Shown here: piece after piece, positions 1-9,858 of the stretch
Layout of the letters: each line of letters opens with the position of its first letter
Numbering within the stretch: position 1 is the first letter of the stretch
From: Pleurocapsa sp. CCALA 161
GTDB taxonomy: Bacteria > Cyanobacteriota > Cyanobacteriia > Cyanobacteriales > Xenococcaceae
Direction: 5' to 3'
Length of the DNA stretch: 52,112 bases
NCBI RefSeq assembly: GCF_003003995.1
Contig: NZ_PVWF01000024.1
Span: 1 to 52,112 of the forward strand
Notes under the pieces: model-generated
What the model was told of the DNA's origin: nothing
The model's database searches: none
What the model saw: only the letters and a program-made list of their open reading frames with translations
Translations under genes and position numbers: made by a program

Positions 1-142
1 TACTCAGTATTTTTGCTTATTCTGAGTTTACATCTCAGCCTTTCTTTGTTTCTAATTTTTTCGTCGAACTCACGTTGTTATAGTAGACGTGGGCGCAAAT
101 ACAGCCCCCATTCGTAAATTGTCAAAGCCTCACAGTTAAATG

Positions 143-170
143 CTTCTGACTTCTGATTTCTGACTTCTGA
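143..170. repeat. heptanucleotide tandem repeat, 4 units
   Basis: Four consecutive 7-bp units (CTTCTGA, CTTCTGA, TTTCTGA, CTTCTGA) end 7 bp before the stop codon of the minus-strand UPF0182 gene, so they lie just downstream of it. They have the form of short tandemly repeated repetitive (STRR) sequences known in cyanobacteria. The same 7-bp periodicity, with other unit sequences, recurs at four further places in this window. Confidence 0.8.
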
Positions 171-177
171 TACCAAA

Positions 178-2901
178 CTAGTCTAATTCTCGCAAAATAT
201 CTTGCAACTGTTGTTGATAACGACCATAGTTGACCCAATCTCCTTTTTGTAAAGCTTGTTGAGCCTGCTGATAAATTTTTAATGCCGATTCTCCAGAGGC
301 AGAATCGATCGCTGGAAGATTTGAGTCGGTTAATCCAGGCGGAATTTGATCGAATATCCCAGCAAGAGATTGCTCTAAGCTGGGAGTCATGACTATTTCC
401 GTGTCATAGGCGACGATGACGCGGGTAAGTTCGGGTAATTCTCCCTGTTCGGCACTGAGATAAAGGGGTTGGACATAGAGCAATGAACCGTCGATGGGAA
501 TGACGAGGATGTCACCACGAATTACTTTTGAACCTCGTTGACTCCAGAGAGTTATTTGTTCGGCTATTTCTGGAGCTTGATCGATTCTGGCTTCGATTTG
601 AAAGGGACCATACACTAGTTCTTGTTTGGGAAATTCATAGACGTTCAGTTTACCGTAATTAGCACCATCTGAACGGGCAGCCATCCAAGCAATCATGTTG
701 TCGCGGTTGACGGGAGTAAAGGGCAAAATTAAGACAAATTCTTCGCTCTTTTCCCCTGGTAGCTTCATAATCAAATAATCGGGTTCAACTTGCTGTTGTT
801 GATCGCCATCAAGTTCGGTAGCAAATCGCCAGTCGTCTTCACGGTTGTAAAACACCTGCGGATCTTCGACGTGATAGCTTAAGTACATCTTGGCTTGGAT
901 TTCAAATAAATCTTGGGGGTAGCGGAAGTGAGCTTGAATTTCGGGCGGAATACTGGCGGTACTTTTAAATAGTTGGGGAAAGATCTTGCGGTAAGTTGCT
1001 AAGACAGGTTCATTTTCATCCACTACATAGAATTGCATCGTGCCATCCTTGGCATCTACGACAACTTTTACAGGGTTACGAATATAGTTAGTCTGCTGAT
1101 CTGTAATTAGTTCGGTTTTTTGTTCGTGTGCCACCGCTTCAGCATAAGGATAGCGATCGCTGGTAGTATAGGCATCAATAATCCACTTTAGTCTGCCGTC
1201 AACCACTACTAAATAAGGATCGTTATCGTATTTAAGAAAAGGTGCAGCGTGACGCACTCGTTCACTAATTTGCCGATAGTAATGGATGCGGGAATTAGGA
1301 GTAAAGTAGTTAGATATCAAAATTTTTAGACTACCCTGTTCATAGGCATAGGCTAATCTGCGCCACCAGTTACCTAACGGTACTCCCCCCAAGCCATCGT
1401 ATTTAATAAAGGCATTTTCATCGCCACGGGGATAATCAAACTCAAAGGTATCCATGCCTGTATAGACATAATCTTGAGTTAGTTCGCCATAATAAATCCT
1501 AGGTTCTTGAATTTTTAAATCGGTTTGGGATATAGGGGGAATATTTTTGACAAACAGTACGGGTAAGCCGTCGGCAGTTACTTCATTGACAGGATTCATT
1601 ACCAAGCCATAGCCATGGGTATATTTAAGTCTTTGGTTGACCCAAGTTTTTGCCGAAGAGGGAACTTGAGTATAGTCGAATTCTCTAGCAGACAGCATCA
1701 CCTGACGATAATCACCGTTTAGAGAATAGCGATCGACATCAACGTCATTAAACCGATAGTAAAAACGGATTTCTTGTAGCTGTCGATAAGTACTCAACAG
1801 TGGGCGATCATCCCAAAGACGAATATTGTCGATGGTAGCTTTGTTTTCGCTTAAGACATTGGCATTGGCATTGGCTAAAGAGGCAAGTTGATAATTTTGA
1901 TTATTTATTTTTTCTAAATCGTAAGCCTGTCGTGTAAACTCAATATTGTGTTTAATATAGGGAGTTTCCTTGGCTAGTTCGTTGGGTTCGACGATAAAAC
2001 GCTGCTGCAACACAGGATAAGTTCCATTGACTGCGATGAGAATTAAGACATAAACGCCGATGCCATAAACAGGACGGAGCAAACTATTTGACCAGGTAGC
2101 AGCAATGAGCCAGATCCCTAGCAAGATGGAAGCAAAAATCATCACCCAGAAGGCAAAGAGACGGGCATGGGTATCGGTATAGTCTGCTCCCCAGACTACT
2201 CCTTGAGAAGAATAGAGCAGTTCGTAACGTTCCAACCAAAAATCTACAGCAATATCTAAAGCGATCGCTGCCAGTAGCAAACTAAGATGAACTTTGATAG
2301 GTTTGGTAATTAATTTTTGCCATTGCTGTTCAATGACGAGGTTTTTCCACTGCCAGTCAAAGCGCAGAATGCCCTTAAAAACATACACTAGAATGGATAA
2401 AACTAATCCTGCAATTAAAAGGGTTAACCACCAGTTTTCTACGTTATCTAATAGAGGTAAGCGAAAGATATAGAAACCCAGATCTTTTTGGTAGATCGGA
2501 TCGAGACGTTTAAACTCAGTGGTGTTAATAAATCGCGGAAATAACTCCCAGGATACAGCACTAAGATTCGCTACACTTAGAGAAGTAAGGAAAATGACTA
2601 TAGCAATGAGATAATTAGCAATTTTATGAGTATAAGGCTCAAATTCGCTCGATTCTAAAAAACGAAAACGGCGATCGCCTGTCAGACGTAACGCCAACCA
2701 GTAATTAAGACCCAAAAAAACACTATAGATGGCGAATGTAGCCAGCCAAATGCTCACCTGCCAAGCGATTCGCTGCCAAAAAACCGTTCCCAACCCCACC
2801 GTTTCAAACCACCAAGACTCAGTGAGCAAATGTACTGCTGCGGAAACTAAAGTTAAAATTGCGATCGTGATGATGAGCCCAAAGGTGATTGCTTTTTGCA
2901 T
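178..2901 (-). CDS. UPF0182 family large membrane protein
   Basis: This 907-residue protein belongs to UPF0182 (COG1615), a widespread family of unknown biochemical function. The first ~310 residues hold about seven hydrophobic helices (roughly residues 5-25, 45-68, 95-118, 155-175, 202-222, 250-272 and 277-297). They are followed by a ~550-residue soluble region rich in Tyr, Asp and Arg that probably lies outside the cytoplasm. The C-terminal 50 residues are Gln-rich and probably helical. An in-frame TTG lies 24 bp upstream (2925), but ATG at 2901 is preferred because it has an AGG-type ribosome site and leaves the first helix intact. It is monocistronic here, with a heptamer repeat just past its stop. 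Family assignment is from overall architecture and recognisable blocks; no enzymatic role is claimed. Confidence 0.88.
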   Translation of the reverse strand: MQKAITFGLIITIAILTLVSAAVHLLTESWWFETVGLGTVFWQRIAWQVSIWLATFAIYSVFLGLNYWLALRLTGDRRFRFLESSEFEPYTHKIANYLIAIVIFLTSLSVANLSAVSWELFPRFINTTEFKRLDPIYQKDLGFYIFRLPLLDNVENWWLTLLIAGLVLSILVYVFKGILRFDWQWKNLVIEQQWQKLITKPIKVHLSLLLAAIALDIAVDFWLERYELLYSSQGVVWGADYTDTHARLFAFWVMIFASILLGIWLIAATWSNSLLRPVYGIGVYVLILIAVNGTYPVLQQRFIVEPNELAKETPYIKHNIEFTRQAYDLEKINNQNYQLASLANANANVLSENKATIDNIRLWDDRPLLSTYRQLQEIRFYYRFNDVDVDRYSLNGDYRQVMLSAREFDYTQVPSSAKTWVNQRLKYTHGYGLVMNPVNEVTADGLPVLFVKNIPPISQTDLKIQEPRIYYGELTQDYVYTGMDTFEFDYPRGDENAFIKYDGLGGVPLGNWWRRLAYAYEQGSLKILISNYFTPNSRIHYYRQISERVRHAAPFLKYDNDPYLVVVDGRLKWIIDAYTTSDRYPYAEAVAHEQKTELITDQQTNYIRNPVKVVVDAKDGTMQFYVVDENEPVLATYRKIFPQLFKSTASIPPEIQAHFRYPQDLFEIQAKMYLSYHVEDPQVFYNREDDWRFATELDGDQQQQVEPDYLIMKLPGEKSEEFVLILPFTPVNRDNMIAWMAARSDGANYGKLNVYEFPKQELVYGPFQIEARIDQAPEIAEQITLWSQRGSKVIRGDILVIPIDGSLLYVQPLYLSAEQGELPELTRVIVAYDTEIVMTPSLEQSLAGIFDQIPPGLTDSNLPAIDSASGESALKIYQQAQQALQKGDWVNYGRYQQQLQDILRELD

Positions 2902-3500
2902 GTGCCTGGAAATTAAAGCGCTCAAAGACTGAAATTTATGATGCTACTCTTCAGTATCATAGCTTTTCGAACTGTTTGACAGTATATTTGTTGCTAATTA
3001 TTTCTAATAACCTCTAGACCAGCTAAAACTTTACTACTAAACGGGTTTTCGTTCACCAGACTTTTACACAAATTAGCTACTTTATTAACATAAGCTTAAT
3101 CACTATTAAACTTTTTTCTTCTTGTCTATTTCTAACTTATTTTTATTGAAAACAATATTGTCCAAGCGATATCCCTGGTTGTACAAAGCCATGGTTATAA
3201 CCTGGTCAAAAAGTAAAGAAGTCGATTACAGAAGCTATTTTTTTTTAATTAAAAATAGTCATGAAATTGTAAAAAAGATTGTAAGAAAACCAAAGCTTAT
3301 GGCTGTGAAGCTTACTGAATACAAAGTTTGGTCAATAGGTATTAGAGTTCATTGCTTCGACTAAGTTGCTAGTTATCTCATATTTTATTTTTTTCAGTTT
3401 AGCTATTAATTCAAGCGCATTGAACCAGAGAGTATCTGTAAGCAAAAAACCGTAAAACCAGGTCTAAGACCTTTGAGTAATCATCAAGAGAGGATTAACT
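2902..3500. other. 600-bp intergenic region, no convincing gene
   Basis: This AT-rich region lies between divergent genes. An 80-codon open frame with a TTG start (3122-3364, plus strand) has no recognisable domain, no ribosome site and a skewed composition, so it is not called. A TTGACA at 2976-2981 is a possible -35 box, but no good -10 follows at the usual spacing. The ribosome site AGAGAGG at 3487-3493 belongs to the glycosyltransferase that starts at 3501. Confidence 0.5.
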
Positions 3501-4688
3501 ATGTTGGGCAACATCAGGGCTAGAGAAACACCAGTGAGTACCAGTTTTGAGCGTACAGAACAGACTAGCGCGCTCGAAGTATCAATCATTATGCCTTGCC
3601 TAAATGAGGCAGAAACTTTAGAAACCTGTATCCGCAAGGCTCAGTGGTTCATCACTGAGAACGATCTAGCAGGAGAAGTAATTATTGCCGACAACGGTAG
3701 TGATGATGGTTCTCAAGCAATAGCCAAAAGACTTGGTGCTAGAGTAGTAGATGTACCTGCTAAGGGTTATGGTAGTGCGCTCAAAGGTGGAGTGGCTGCT
3801 GCTCGTGGGCAATACATTATCATGGGTGATGCGGATGATAGCTATGATTTTAGTAATCTCAATCCCTTCATGGTCAAATTACGCAGTGGCTATGATTTAG
3901 TCATGGGGAATCGTTTCCGTGGCGGGATCGAATCGGGAGCAATGCCTTTTCTTCACCGTTATTTAGGTAATCCTGTATTGACTGGCATTGGTAAACTATT
4001 ATTTGGTAGTCCCTGCAATGATTTTCACTGTGGATTAAGAGGCTTTCGTAAGGATGCAATTACTAATTTGCAGTTGCAGACTACAGGCATGGAGTTTGCT
4101 AGTGAGATGGTGGTCAAAGCTACCCTGCACAAAATGCAGATCACTGAAGTGCCTACAACCCTTTCTCCTGATGGTCGCAGTCGCCCTCCTCACCTCAATA
4201 CTTGGCGTGATGGTTGGAGACACCTACGTTTCTTATTGATGTATAGTCCTCGTTGGCTATTTTTCTATCCTGGTATCTTTTTAATTCTGGGTGGATTATT
4301 GGCAACACTATCTTTATTGCCCAGCCCTAAAGTACACAGCTTGCTATATTCTTCCACCGCCATGACAATAGGTTTTCAGATTGTTATGTTTGCCCTGTTT
4401 ACTAAAGTGTTTGGTATCAGCGAAGGTTTATTACCAGAAGATAAACGTTTAAATAAACTGTTTAACTATTTAAATTTAGAAACAGGCTTGATTGCGGGAA
4501 CAGTACTGCTGGTTGTGGGGATGGCAGCTTCGATCTATGCTTTTGGTATTTGGGGACAGCATGATTTTGGCTCTCTCAATCCCACAGAAACTATGCCAAT
4601 AGTCATTCCTGGAGTTACCTGTTTGGCATTAGGCATTCAAGCGATTTTTTCCAGCTTCTTTCTCAGTATTTTGGGTCTAAAACGATGA
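3501..4688 (+). CDS. family 2 glycosyltransferase with C-terminal membrane helices
   Basis: This inverting GT-A transferase probably uses a nucleotide sugar and a lipid-phosphate acceptor, like dolichyl-phosphate mannose synthase relatives. The N-terminal domain (about residues 28-240) shows the opening SIIMPCLNEAETLE, a NGSDDGS nucleotide-binding block and the DADDSYDF segment that supplies the DXD metal site (about residues 113-120). After residue 245 come four hydrophobic helices, the usual membrane anchor of this subgroup. AGAGAGG sits 7 bp before the ATG. The stop codon overlaps the next glycosyltransferase by 4 bp (ATGA), so the two are probably translationally coupled. It is the first gene of a five-gene plus-strand glycan block. 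The transferred sugar cannot be told from sequence. Confidence 0.9.
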   Translation: MLGNIRARETPVSTSFERTEQTSALEVSIIMPCLNEAETLETCIRKAQWFITENDLAGEVIIADNGSDDGSQAIAKRLGARVVDVPAKGYGSALKGGVAAARGQYIIMGDADDSYDFSNLNPFMVKLRSGYDLVMGNRFRGGIESGAMPFLHRYLGNPVLTGIGKLLFGSPCNDFHCGLRGFRKDAITNLQLQTTGMEFASEMVVKATLHKMQITEVPTTLSPDGRSRPPHLNTWRDGWRHLRFLLMYSPRWLFFYPGIFLILGGLLATLSLLPSPKVHSLLYSSTAMTIGFQIVMFALFTKVFGISEGLLPEDKRLNKLFNYLNLETGLIAGTVLLVVGMAASIYAFGIWGQHDFGSLNPTETMPIVIPGVTCLALGIQAIFSSFFLSILGLKR

Positions 4689-5626
4689 GTAAGCAACCTT
4701 GGTTATCGGTCATAATACCTACCTACAATGGTAGTAAATATTTAACCGCAGCTTTAAATTCTGTGGTGGTGCAGCAAGATGATCGGCTTGAATGCGTGGT
4801 AATTGATGATGGTTCGACAGACAATACCCTGACCATTGTCGAAAGTTTTCAGAACCAACTTAACATTAAGTTAATTACTAAAGCACGAGCTGGTAACTGG
4901 GTTGTCAATACTAATCATGCTTTGACGGTGGCTGGGGGAGAATATGCCTGTTTCCTGCATCAGGACGATTTATGGATAGAAGGAAGATTAGAGCAGATCA
5001 AAAAAGCGATCGCTGCCTATCCTCAAGCTAGTCTATATCTCCACGACTCGGTATTTATAGACGAGCAGGGTAGACCATTAGGTATATGGAGTTGTCCTTT
5101 GGCAAATAAACGACGGATTATCTCCGCCGAGGAAATGAGCCAAAAGCTAATCATCCAAAACTTTGTAGCTATTCCTGCCCCTGTGTTTAAACGCTCTGCT
5201 GCAATAGAAATAGGGGGGTTAAATGATCGACTTTGGTATACCGCAGACTGGGACTTTTGGCTTAAGCTAGCTGCTTTAGGGAACACCTGTTATATCCCTA
5301 AACCTTTAGCAGCCTTTCGAGTACATGGTGATTCGCAGACAATTCGTCGCAGTTCAAGCGTCGCTGAGTTTCGCCAACAGATGCGCTCGGTGGTGGATAA
5401 ACACGCTCTTAAATCCAATCGAGAAGTTAACAGGGTGGCTTTGTTTTCCACCGAGGTCAATACAACCTTGGCAGCAATAGTTCATGGGGAGTCGACCAAT
5501 TTAGTAAAACTAGCCCTAGAGTTTGTTTTGCTAGGTCCTACAGGTTGGTGGAGATACTGGCAAGATTCGCGAATTCAAGAGCGTATTTCGGCTCGTCTGA
5601 AAGCAAAATTACAGACACAAGGGTAA
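4685..5626 (+). CDS. family 2 glycosyltransferase
   Basis: A 313-residue soluble GT2 enzyme. The donor-binding half begins SVIIPTYNGSKYL (residues 8-20), followed by VVIDDGSTDNT (about 38-48) and the metal-binding QDDLW (about 97-101). An acceptor-side WDFWLKLA block lies near residue 190 and a conserved FRVHG near 215. This is the pattern of enzymes that add side-chain sugars to surface polysaccharides. Its start overlaps the preceding transferase by 4 bp, and 58 bp separate it from the following sulfotransferase, which contains a short CATAAGC-type repeat around 5643-5660. Sugar specificity is unknown. Confidence 0.9.
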   Translation: MSKQPWLSVIIPTYNGSKYLTAALNSVVVQQDDRLECVVIDDGSTDNTLTIVESFQNQLNIKLITKARAGNWVVNTNHALTVAGGEYACFLHQDDLWIEGRLEQIKKAIAAYPQASLYLHDSVFIDEQGRPLGIWSCPLANKRRIISAEEMSQKLIIQNFVAIPAPVFKRSAAIEIGGLNDRLWYTADWDFWLKLAALGNTCYIPKPLAAFRVHGDSQTIRRSSSVAEFRQQMRSVVDKHALKSNREVNRVALFSTEVNTTLAAIVHGESTNLVKLALEFVLLGPTGWWRYWQDSRIQERISARLKAKLQTQG

Positions 5627-5684
5627 ATTATTAGTTATTAATCATAAGCTATAAGCTTATGCCGAGGTATTAAGCATAATCTTT

Positions 5685-6635
5685 ATGAAGCCTAATTTAT
5701 TTATTGTCGGGCAACCAAAATCAGGAACAACAGCTTTACATCAGTTTTTGGGACAGCATCCCGAAATATATATGTCGAGCATCAAAGAGCCACATTTTTT
5801 TTGTGCTGATTTTCATTTAGAAAGCGATCGCGCCTATGGCAAACAGCGTTTTTATGACTTTAGAAGTGAGTCGGCATATCTCCAGCTATTTAGCAAGGCG
5901 AAAAACGTCAAAATTGCGGGAGAATCTTCCACTAATTATCTTTATTCTCAAGTAGCAGCAGAAAAAATTCATAATTTCAATCCTGATGCAAAAATCATTA
6001 TAGTGCTGCGAGAACCTGCCCAGTTCCTCTATTCTCTCCATAGCCATTACGTTAAGTTTACAGAAGAAAATGAGCCCGACTTTCTCACAGCTTTGGCATT
6101 AGAAACCAAGCGCCAACAAGAAGAAGCTCTCAGTCCAAGGGTTACCAGTCCTAGCTATTTATATTACTCACAACGAGTACAGTATTATCAGCAGGTAAAA
6201 CGTTACCGCGATCGCTTTAAACCAGAGCAAATTAAAGTAATTCTTTTTGAAGAATTTAAGTCAGCAAACGAGCGCATTTTTCGCGAGATCTTAGAATTTT
6301 TAGGTGTGCAACCCAACTTTACCCCAGAATATGCAGCGATTAACGTCAATAAAGAAGTTAAGTTTAAAACTATTAATAATTTAATTAATAATCCTGTGGC
6401 AAAAAGTATTTTTAAGAACTTACTTTCTCAAGAATTTAATGATTTTGTGCGAGATAAGATTGTCGAAAAACTTCTCTGGCATCAAGCACCCAAAGCAACT
6501 ATGTCAGAAGCAATTAAACTACAGTTAAAACAACAATATCAACCAGAAGTAGCAAAAATTTCTGATTTACTCCAGTTAGATTTGCTTTCTAAGTGGGGAT
6601 ATAATAATTTGCCAAGCCAAGTAAGTAGTCTCTAA
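5685..6635 (+). CDS. sulfotransferase domain protein
   Basis: This protein probably transfers sulfate from PAPS to a carbohydrate. The 5'-phosphosulfate loop is clear at residues 7-15 (GQPKSGTTA), and the 3'-phosphate-binding region is IIIVLREPAQFLYSLHSHY at about residues 104-122. A C-terminal KEVKFKTINN stretch fits the length of cytosolic/Golgi-type sulfotransferase folds (316 residues). No signal peptide or membrane helix is seen, so it should act in the cytoplasm on a nucleotide- or lipid-linked glycan or on an envelope precursor. It lies between glycosyltransferases and a flippase-like membrane protein, which points to a sulfated surface polysaccharide or glycolipid. The acceptor is inferred from context only. 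Confidence 0.88.
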   Translation: MKPNLFIVGQPKSGTTALHQFLGQHPEIYMSSIKEPHFFCADFHLESDRAYGKQRFYDFRSESAYLQLFSKAKNVKIAGESSTNYLYSQVAAEKIHNFNPDAKIIIVLREPAQFLYSLHSHYVKFTEENEPDFLTALALETKRQQEEALSPRVTSPSYLYYSQRVQYYQQVKRYRDRFKPEQIKVILFEEFKSANERIFREILEFLGVQPNFTPEYAAINVNKEVKFKTINNLINNPVAKSIFKNLLSQEFNDFVRDKIVEKLLWHQAPKATMSEAIKLQLKQQYQPEVAKISDLLQLDLLSKWGYNNLPSQVSSL

Positions 6636-6716
6636 TCAAGGAAAATAATGGTTCGTGGAGAGATTGATTTTGATACTTAATAATAATTATTTCACATCTA
6701 AAACGTATAAGAGGAA

Positions 6717-7715
6717 ATGCTGAATAAAAAGAATATTATTTCTAGTGTTTTATCTCTAGCTTTAGGGATTTTCTTAGTTTGGCTAATTTTACGTTTTACT
6801 GAGGTTGATTTAAACGAAGTTGTTGCTACTTTTTATAGCTTAAATCCTTTATTTGCTGGATTAGCTATTAGTACTCTAATTATCCATACAGTTTTTACCG
6901 CCTACAAGTGGGCGCTGGTTACACAAAAGCTAACTCCCGACAATCAACAGCCGTTAAAATTTTATCTGTTTTATACGACCTTAGGCTCTTTGACTATGCA
7001 GTTCATGCCCCAATACGTGGGTATGGTCATTGTGCAGAACTTCGCTCTACGGGCGCATAAAATCAGTTCTTTTTCTCGTGGTTTTTTGTCAATCATTTAC
7101 GATCAGTTTTTTAATATGCTGATTCCGCTACTGCTATTTCCTGCTTCAATACTTTATGTATTGCAATACATTTCTTTGTCGGTAGCGGTTTTTTTGTCCA
7201 TTACGTTTATTATTGCTACCCACTTTATTATTAATAAATGGCATCGTCGTTTGATATCTTGGTTGATTAAAACTTTAACTTGGTTCAAGCAGTTAAAGTC
7301 GGGTAAAAATAAATCTGCCCAACTAGAAATAGGTAGCAGTAGCGACTCAATTTTAGGTAAAGAATTTACCCTTTATTTATATTGGATTTCAGTTGTTCGT
7401 TATATAGTTTGGATTGTTCGAGGACTGTTGATTGCGATCGCTGGTGGTTTTAAAATTAAATTATGGGCGGTTTTCTTTGTTACGCCGATTGTTCAGTTAG
7501 CCATGCTACTTAGTTTTACTCCAGCCAACTTAGGCTTTATGGAGTTTAGCTGGATTGGTCTACTCGAACTGTTTGATGTGCCAGGACAAGCTGCTGTTCA
7601 ATTTTCGCTGATGCAGCGTTTTCTCTACGTGGTGGCGGTGGTCATTATGCTCGCGGTGTTCGCTGTAGTTTCCTTTGTGGAGCGATTTTCCCTTTTCTCT
7701 TCTAAACAAAATTAA
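6717..7715 (+). CDS. flippase-like integral membrane protein (LPG synthase TM / UPF0104 type)
   Basis: This 332-residue protein has about eight hydrophobic segments (near residues 7-25, 43-63, 82-100, 127-150, 155-175, 220-240, 250-270 and 300-322). It resembles the membrane part of lysylphosphatidylglycerol synthases (PF03706), often annotated as 'flippase-like domain'. The typical polar pattern TAYKWALVTQ near residue 61 and the late FTPANLGFMEF motif (about 263-273) support this. There is no aminoacyltransferase domain, so phospholipid lysylation is unlikely. Such standalone proteins usually sit among glycosyltransferases, as here. Start: ATG with AAGAGGA 4-5 bp upstream. The role in glycan lipid transfer is inferred. 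Confidence 0.82.
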   Translation: MLNKKNIISSVLSLALGIFLVWLILRFTEVDLNEVVATFYSLNPLFAGLAISTLIIHTVFTAYKWALVTQKLTPDNQQPLKFYLFYTTLGSLTMQFMPQYVGMVIVQNFALRAHKISSFSRGFLSIIYDQFFNMLIPLLLFPASILYVLQYISLSVAVFLSITFIIATHFIINKWHRRLISWLIKTLTWFKQLKSGKNKSAQLEIGSSSDSILGKEFTLYLYWISVVRYIVWIVRGLLIAIAGGFKIKLWAVFFVTPIVQLAMLLSFTPANLGFMEFSWIGLLELFDVPGQAAVQFSLMQRFLYVVAVVIMLAVFAVVSFVERFSLFSSKQN

Positions 7716-7751
7716 AAATTAATTAGTATTAATAGTTATTGTTTATTCTTA

Positions 7752-9293
7752 ATGTTGAATCTTGCCACTAAAGAACGATCAAAACAGCACCGAATAGGGC
7801 TAGAGATAATTTTATCTGGCGTTGCCTTGGTTTTAATCGTCGCAATCTTGCTCAAGGCAGTCTTAGATGTTGATAACAACTACGATCCTGGCTGGTATCA
7901 TATTCCTTTTGCTGGCAGAATTTGGGGGATTTTGCCCAGATCGATGTTTATCGGGGACGAGAAATGGTTTGAGCCACGCTTTGACGGTTTTCCTCTATTA
8001 GCCCACTTCCTTCAGGGTTTTTTCTGGCGCATTACTGGAAGGATGCAGTCAACTAACCTAGTCAGTTTTCTGTCGGTAATTGGCTACTTATTCTTTCTCA
8101 AAAAATTCTTTCGAGTTCCTCTTTACCTTTCGGCGATCGCCTTATTTTCAATTCCCTTAGTTCTTACCCATGCTAGTACTAGCTTTGTCGATTTACTGGG
8201 CAACATCGGCACCTCAATTCTGGTAATGATGAGCTATCGCTTTTATCAAAATCAGCAGTTACCCACAAAGAGTGAACTGTTTGTTGCTTTTTTAGGAGCG
8301 GCGATCGCCGTCAATACTAAAACCCAGCTACAGCCTTTGGTCTTTGTCATCCTAATTATCACAGGGATTAGGCTCTGTTGGCTATGGCGACGACACCAAG
8401 TAGCTGTTAAACAGTTAATTAAAATAGTAACCGTTGCTTTACTCGCCAGCGTCATTATTTTTGCCAGCCCGATTAAAAATACAGTTTTATATGGTAACCC
8501 CCTCTATCCGATCAAAATACAGATAGCAGGAAAAGTACTCAACCACAAACTTAGTCCTGAAGCCTATGAAGAGGGTAATCGTCAGCTTAATTGGCTTAAA
8601 TCAGTGTTAGACATTAATACCCCAATAGCCTGGACTGCCGATCAGTGGAGTGACGAGGTGGAACGTAATCGTCGGGGAGGTTTCTTTGGCGCATATGTAT
8701 TGTTTAATTTTTTGCTACTGCTAGGATTTTTCGTACGCGAATTAATTCAAAACAAATCTGTGCCTAAAAGCGATCGCTCTCAATCAGCAAAGTTAGCCTT
8801 GTTAACAGCGATCGCCATGTCTCTCCCTCCGCTTAACTTTCCCCAATCCCACGAATTGAGATACTTCATGTACTGGATGATTTCTCTGGTATCTCTCAAT
8901 CTGTCTTTGATTGCCTTACCCAAAAACAAGCTATTGGCAAAATGGTTGCAACCCAAATATATGGGTTTAGTCTACGTTATTTTTCTCACGATTGTCTTGG
9001 TCAAGACTCAAGGTTTCTATGTCAAACCATCGTTAATAACTGAGGATCAATACGTCAATTCTGGGGTTAAGCAACAATTTTTGAGTAAAATCCTGCCTGA
9101 CGAAAAAGTTTGTTTGATCAGTAAACATATTGGCAAAAATGTCAAAAGAGAGCCGATTGTCGCTTTGAAATATGTGTTTGCCTACAGTTCTTATTTCCAT
9201 CCTGAAAAAAACTATGATTACTCAATTCAAGCCGCTTTAAAACCAGAATCTTGTGGGGATCGCAAAATTATTCCGCTTTATTTTCAGAAATAA
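7752..9293 (+). CDS. polytopic membrane protein, possible GT-C glycosyltransferase
   Basis: A 513-residue protein with a hydrophobic N-terminal helix (residues 17-40). After it comes an acidic first loop, NNYDPGWYHIPFAGRIWG (about 42-59). About nine more membrane segments follow, and a ~70-residue soluble tail begins near residue 445. An acidic residue pair in the first large loop followed by many helices is the general plan of GT-C glycosyltransferases, which use lipid-linked sugars. I do not recognise a specific family, and a polymerase-like role is equally open. It closes the plus-strand glycan block, 36 bp after the flippase-like gene. Confidence 0.7.
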   Translation: MLNLATKERSKQHRIGLEIILSGVALVLIVAILLKAVLDVDNNYDPGWYHIPFAGRIWGILPRSMFIGDEKWFEPRFDGFPLLAHFLQGFFWRITGRMQSTNLVSFLSVIGYLFFLKKFFRVPLYLSAIALFSIPLVLTHASTSFVDLLGNIGTSILVMMSYRFYQNQQLPTKSELFVAFLGAAIAVNTKTQLQPLVFVILIITGIRLCWLWRRHQVAVKQLIKIVTVALLASVIIFASPIKNTVLYGNPLYPIKIQIAGKVLNHKLSPEAYEEGNRQLNWLKSVLDINTPIAWTADQWSDEVERNRRGGFFGAYVLFNFLLLLGFFVRELIQNKSVPKSDRSQSAKLALLTAIAMSLPPLNFPQSHELRYFMYWMISLVSLNLSLIALPKNKLLAKWLQPKYMGLVYVIFLTIVLVKTQGFYVKPSLITEDQYVNSGVKQQFLSKILPDEKVCLISKHIGKNVKREPIVALKYVFAYSSYFHPEKNYDYSIQAALKPESCGDRKIIPLYFQK

Positions 9294-9320
9294 GTTGAGA
9301 ACAATAGCAATAATGAAAAA

Positions 9321-9761
9321 TCAATCAAAAGCTGCCTTTAAATAATCTTTAAGGGTTAGCTGATGGCGCTCAACTATAATTGCTTGACCAATTTTCAAAT
9401 GATTAATTTGGTCAAAATTAAAATTAGCTTTTGCTGTAGCGTTACAGGATTGATAACTCACTAGTCCCACATCAAAGCGACAGGGTAATTCAGCCAAGTC
9501 AGGATGTTTACTTAAGAACAGAGATGCAGTTTGAATTAACTTTTGCTGTTTAGTAGCATTGATCGACAGCAAACCATCGACATCCCAATTATAAGCACTG
9601 CGGGTTTTAACCTCAACAAAAGCGATCGCCCCAGTCGGATCTTGAGCAACTAAATCAATTTCTCCCCAGCGACAACGCCAATTATATTCTAGTAGCTCGT
9701 AGTTCCTAAGTTGTAGCCAGCGAGCTACTAACTGTTCCCCTAACGTGCCGATTGCTTTCAT
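9321..9761 (-). CDS. YraN/UPF0102 family nuclease-like protein
   Basis: This 146-residue protein of the YraN family has an endonuclease-like fold, but its cellular role is poorly defined. Residues 6-50 show the family start GEQLVARWLQLRNYELLEYNW. The nuclease-like core follows as GEIDLVA (about 33-39) and AFVEVKTRS (about 46-54), which matches the E, D and ExK positions of PD-(D/E)xK enzymes. The C-terminal part ends in a Leu-rich helix. It converges on the end of the glycan block (27 bp gap). Confidence 0.9.
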   Translation of the reverse strand: MKAIGTLGEQLVARWLQLRNYELLEYNWRCRWGEIDLVAQDPTGAIAFVEVKTRSAYNWDVDGLLSINATKQQKLIQTASLFLSKHPDLAELPCRFDVGLVSYQSCNATAKANFNFDQINHLKIGQAIIVERHQLTLKDYLKAAFD

Positions 9762-9858
9762 GAGAACTGATTACTGATACTGACAGAATTGGTGGGCATT
9801 ATTCAAATAGATTGATAATTTGACAATCAAGACAATCGCTATAATTTGCTGAGTACAT

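Noticed and set aside
3122-3364. 80-codon plus-strand open frame with TTG start
   Set aside because: No ribosome site, no recognisable domain, and a composition typical of non-coding AT-rich DNA.
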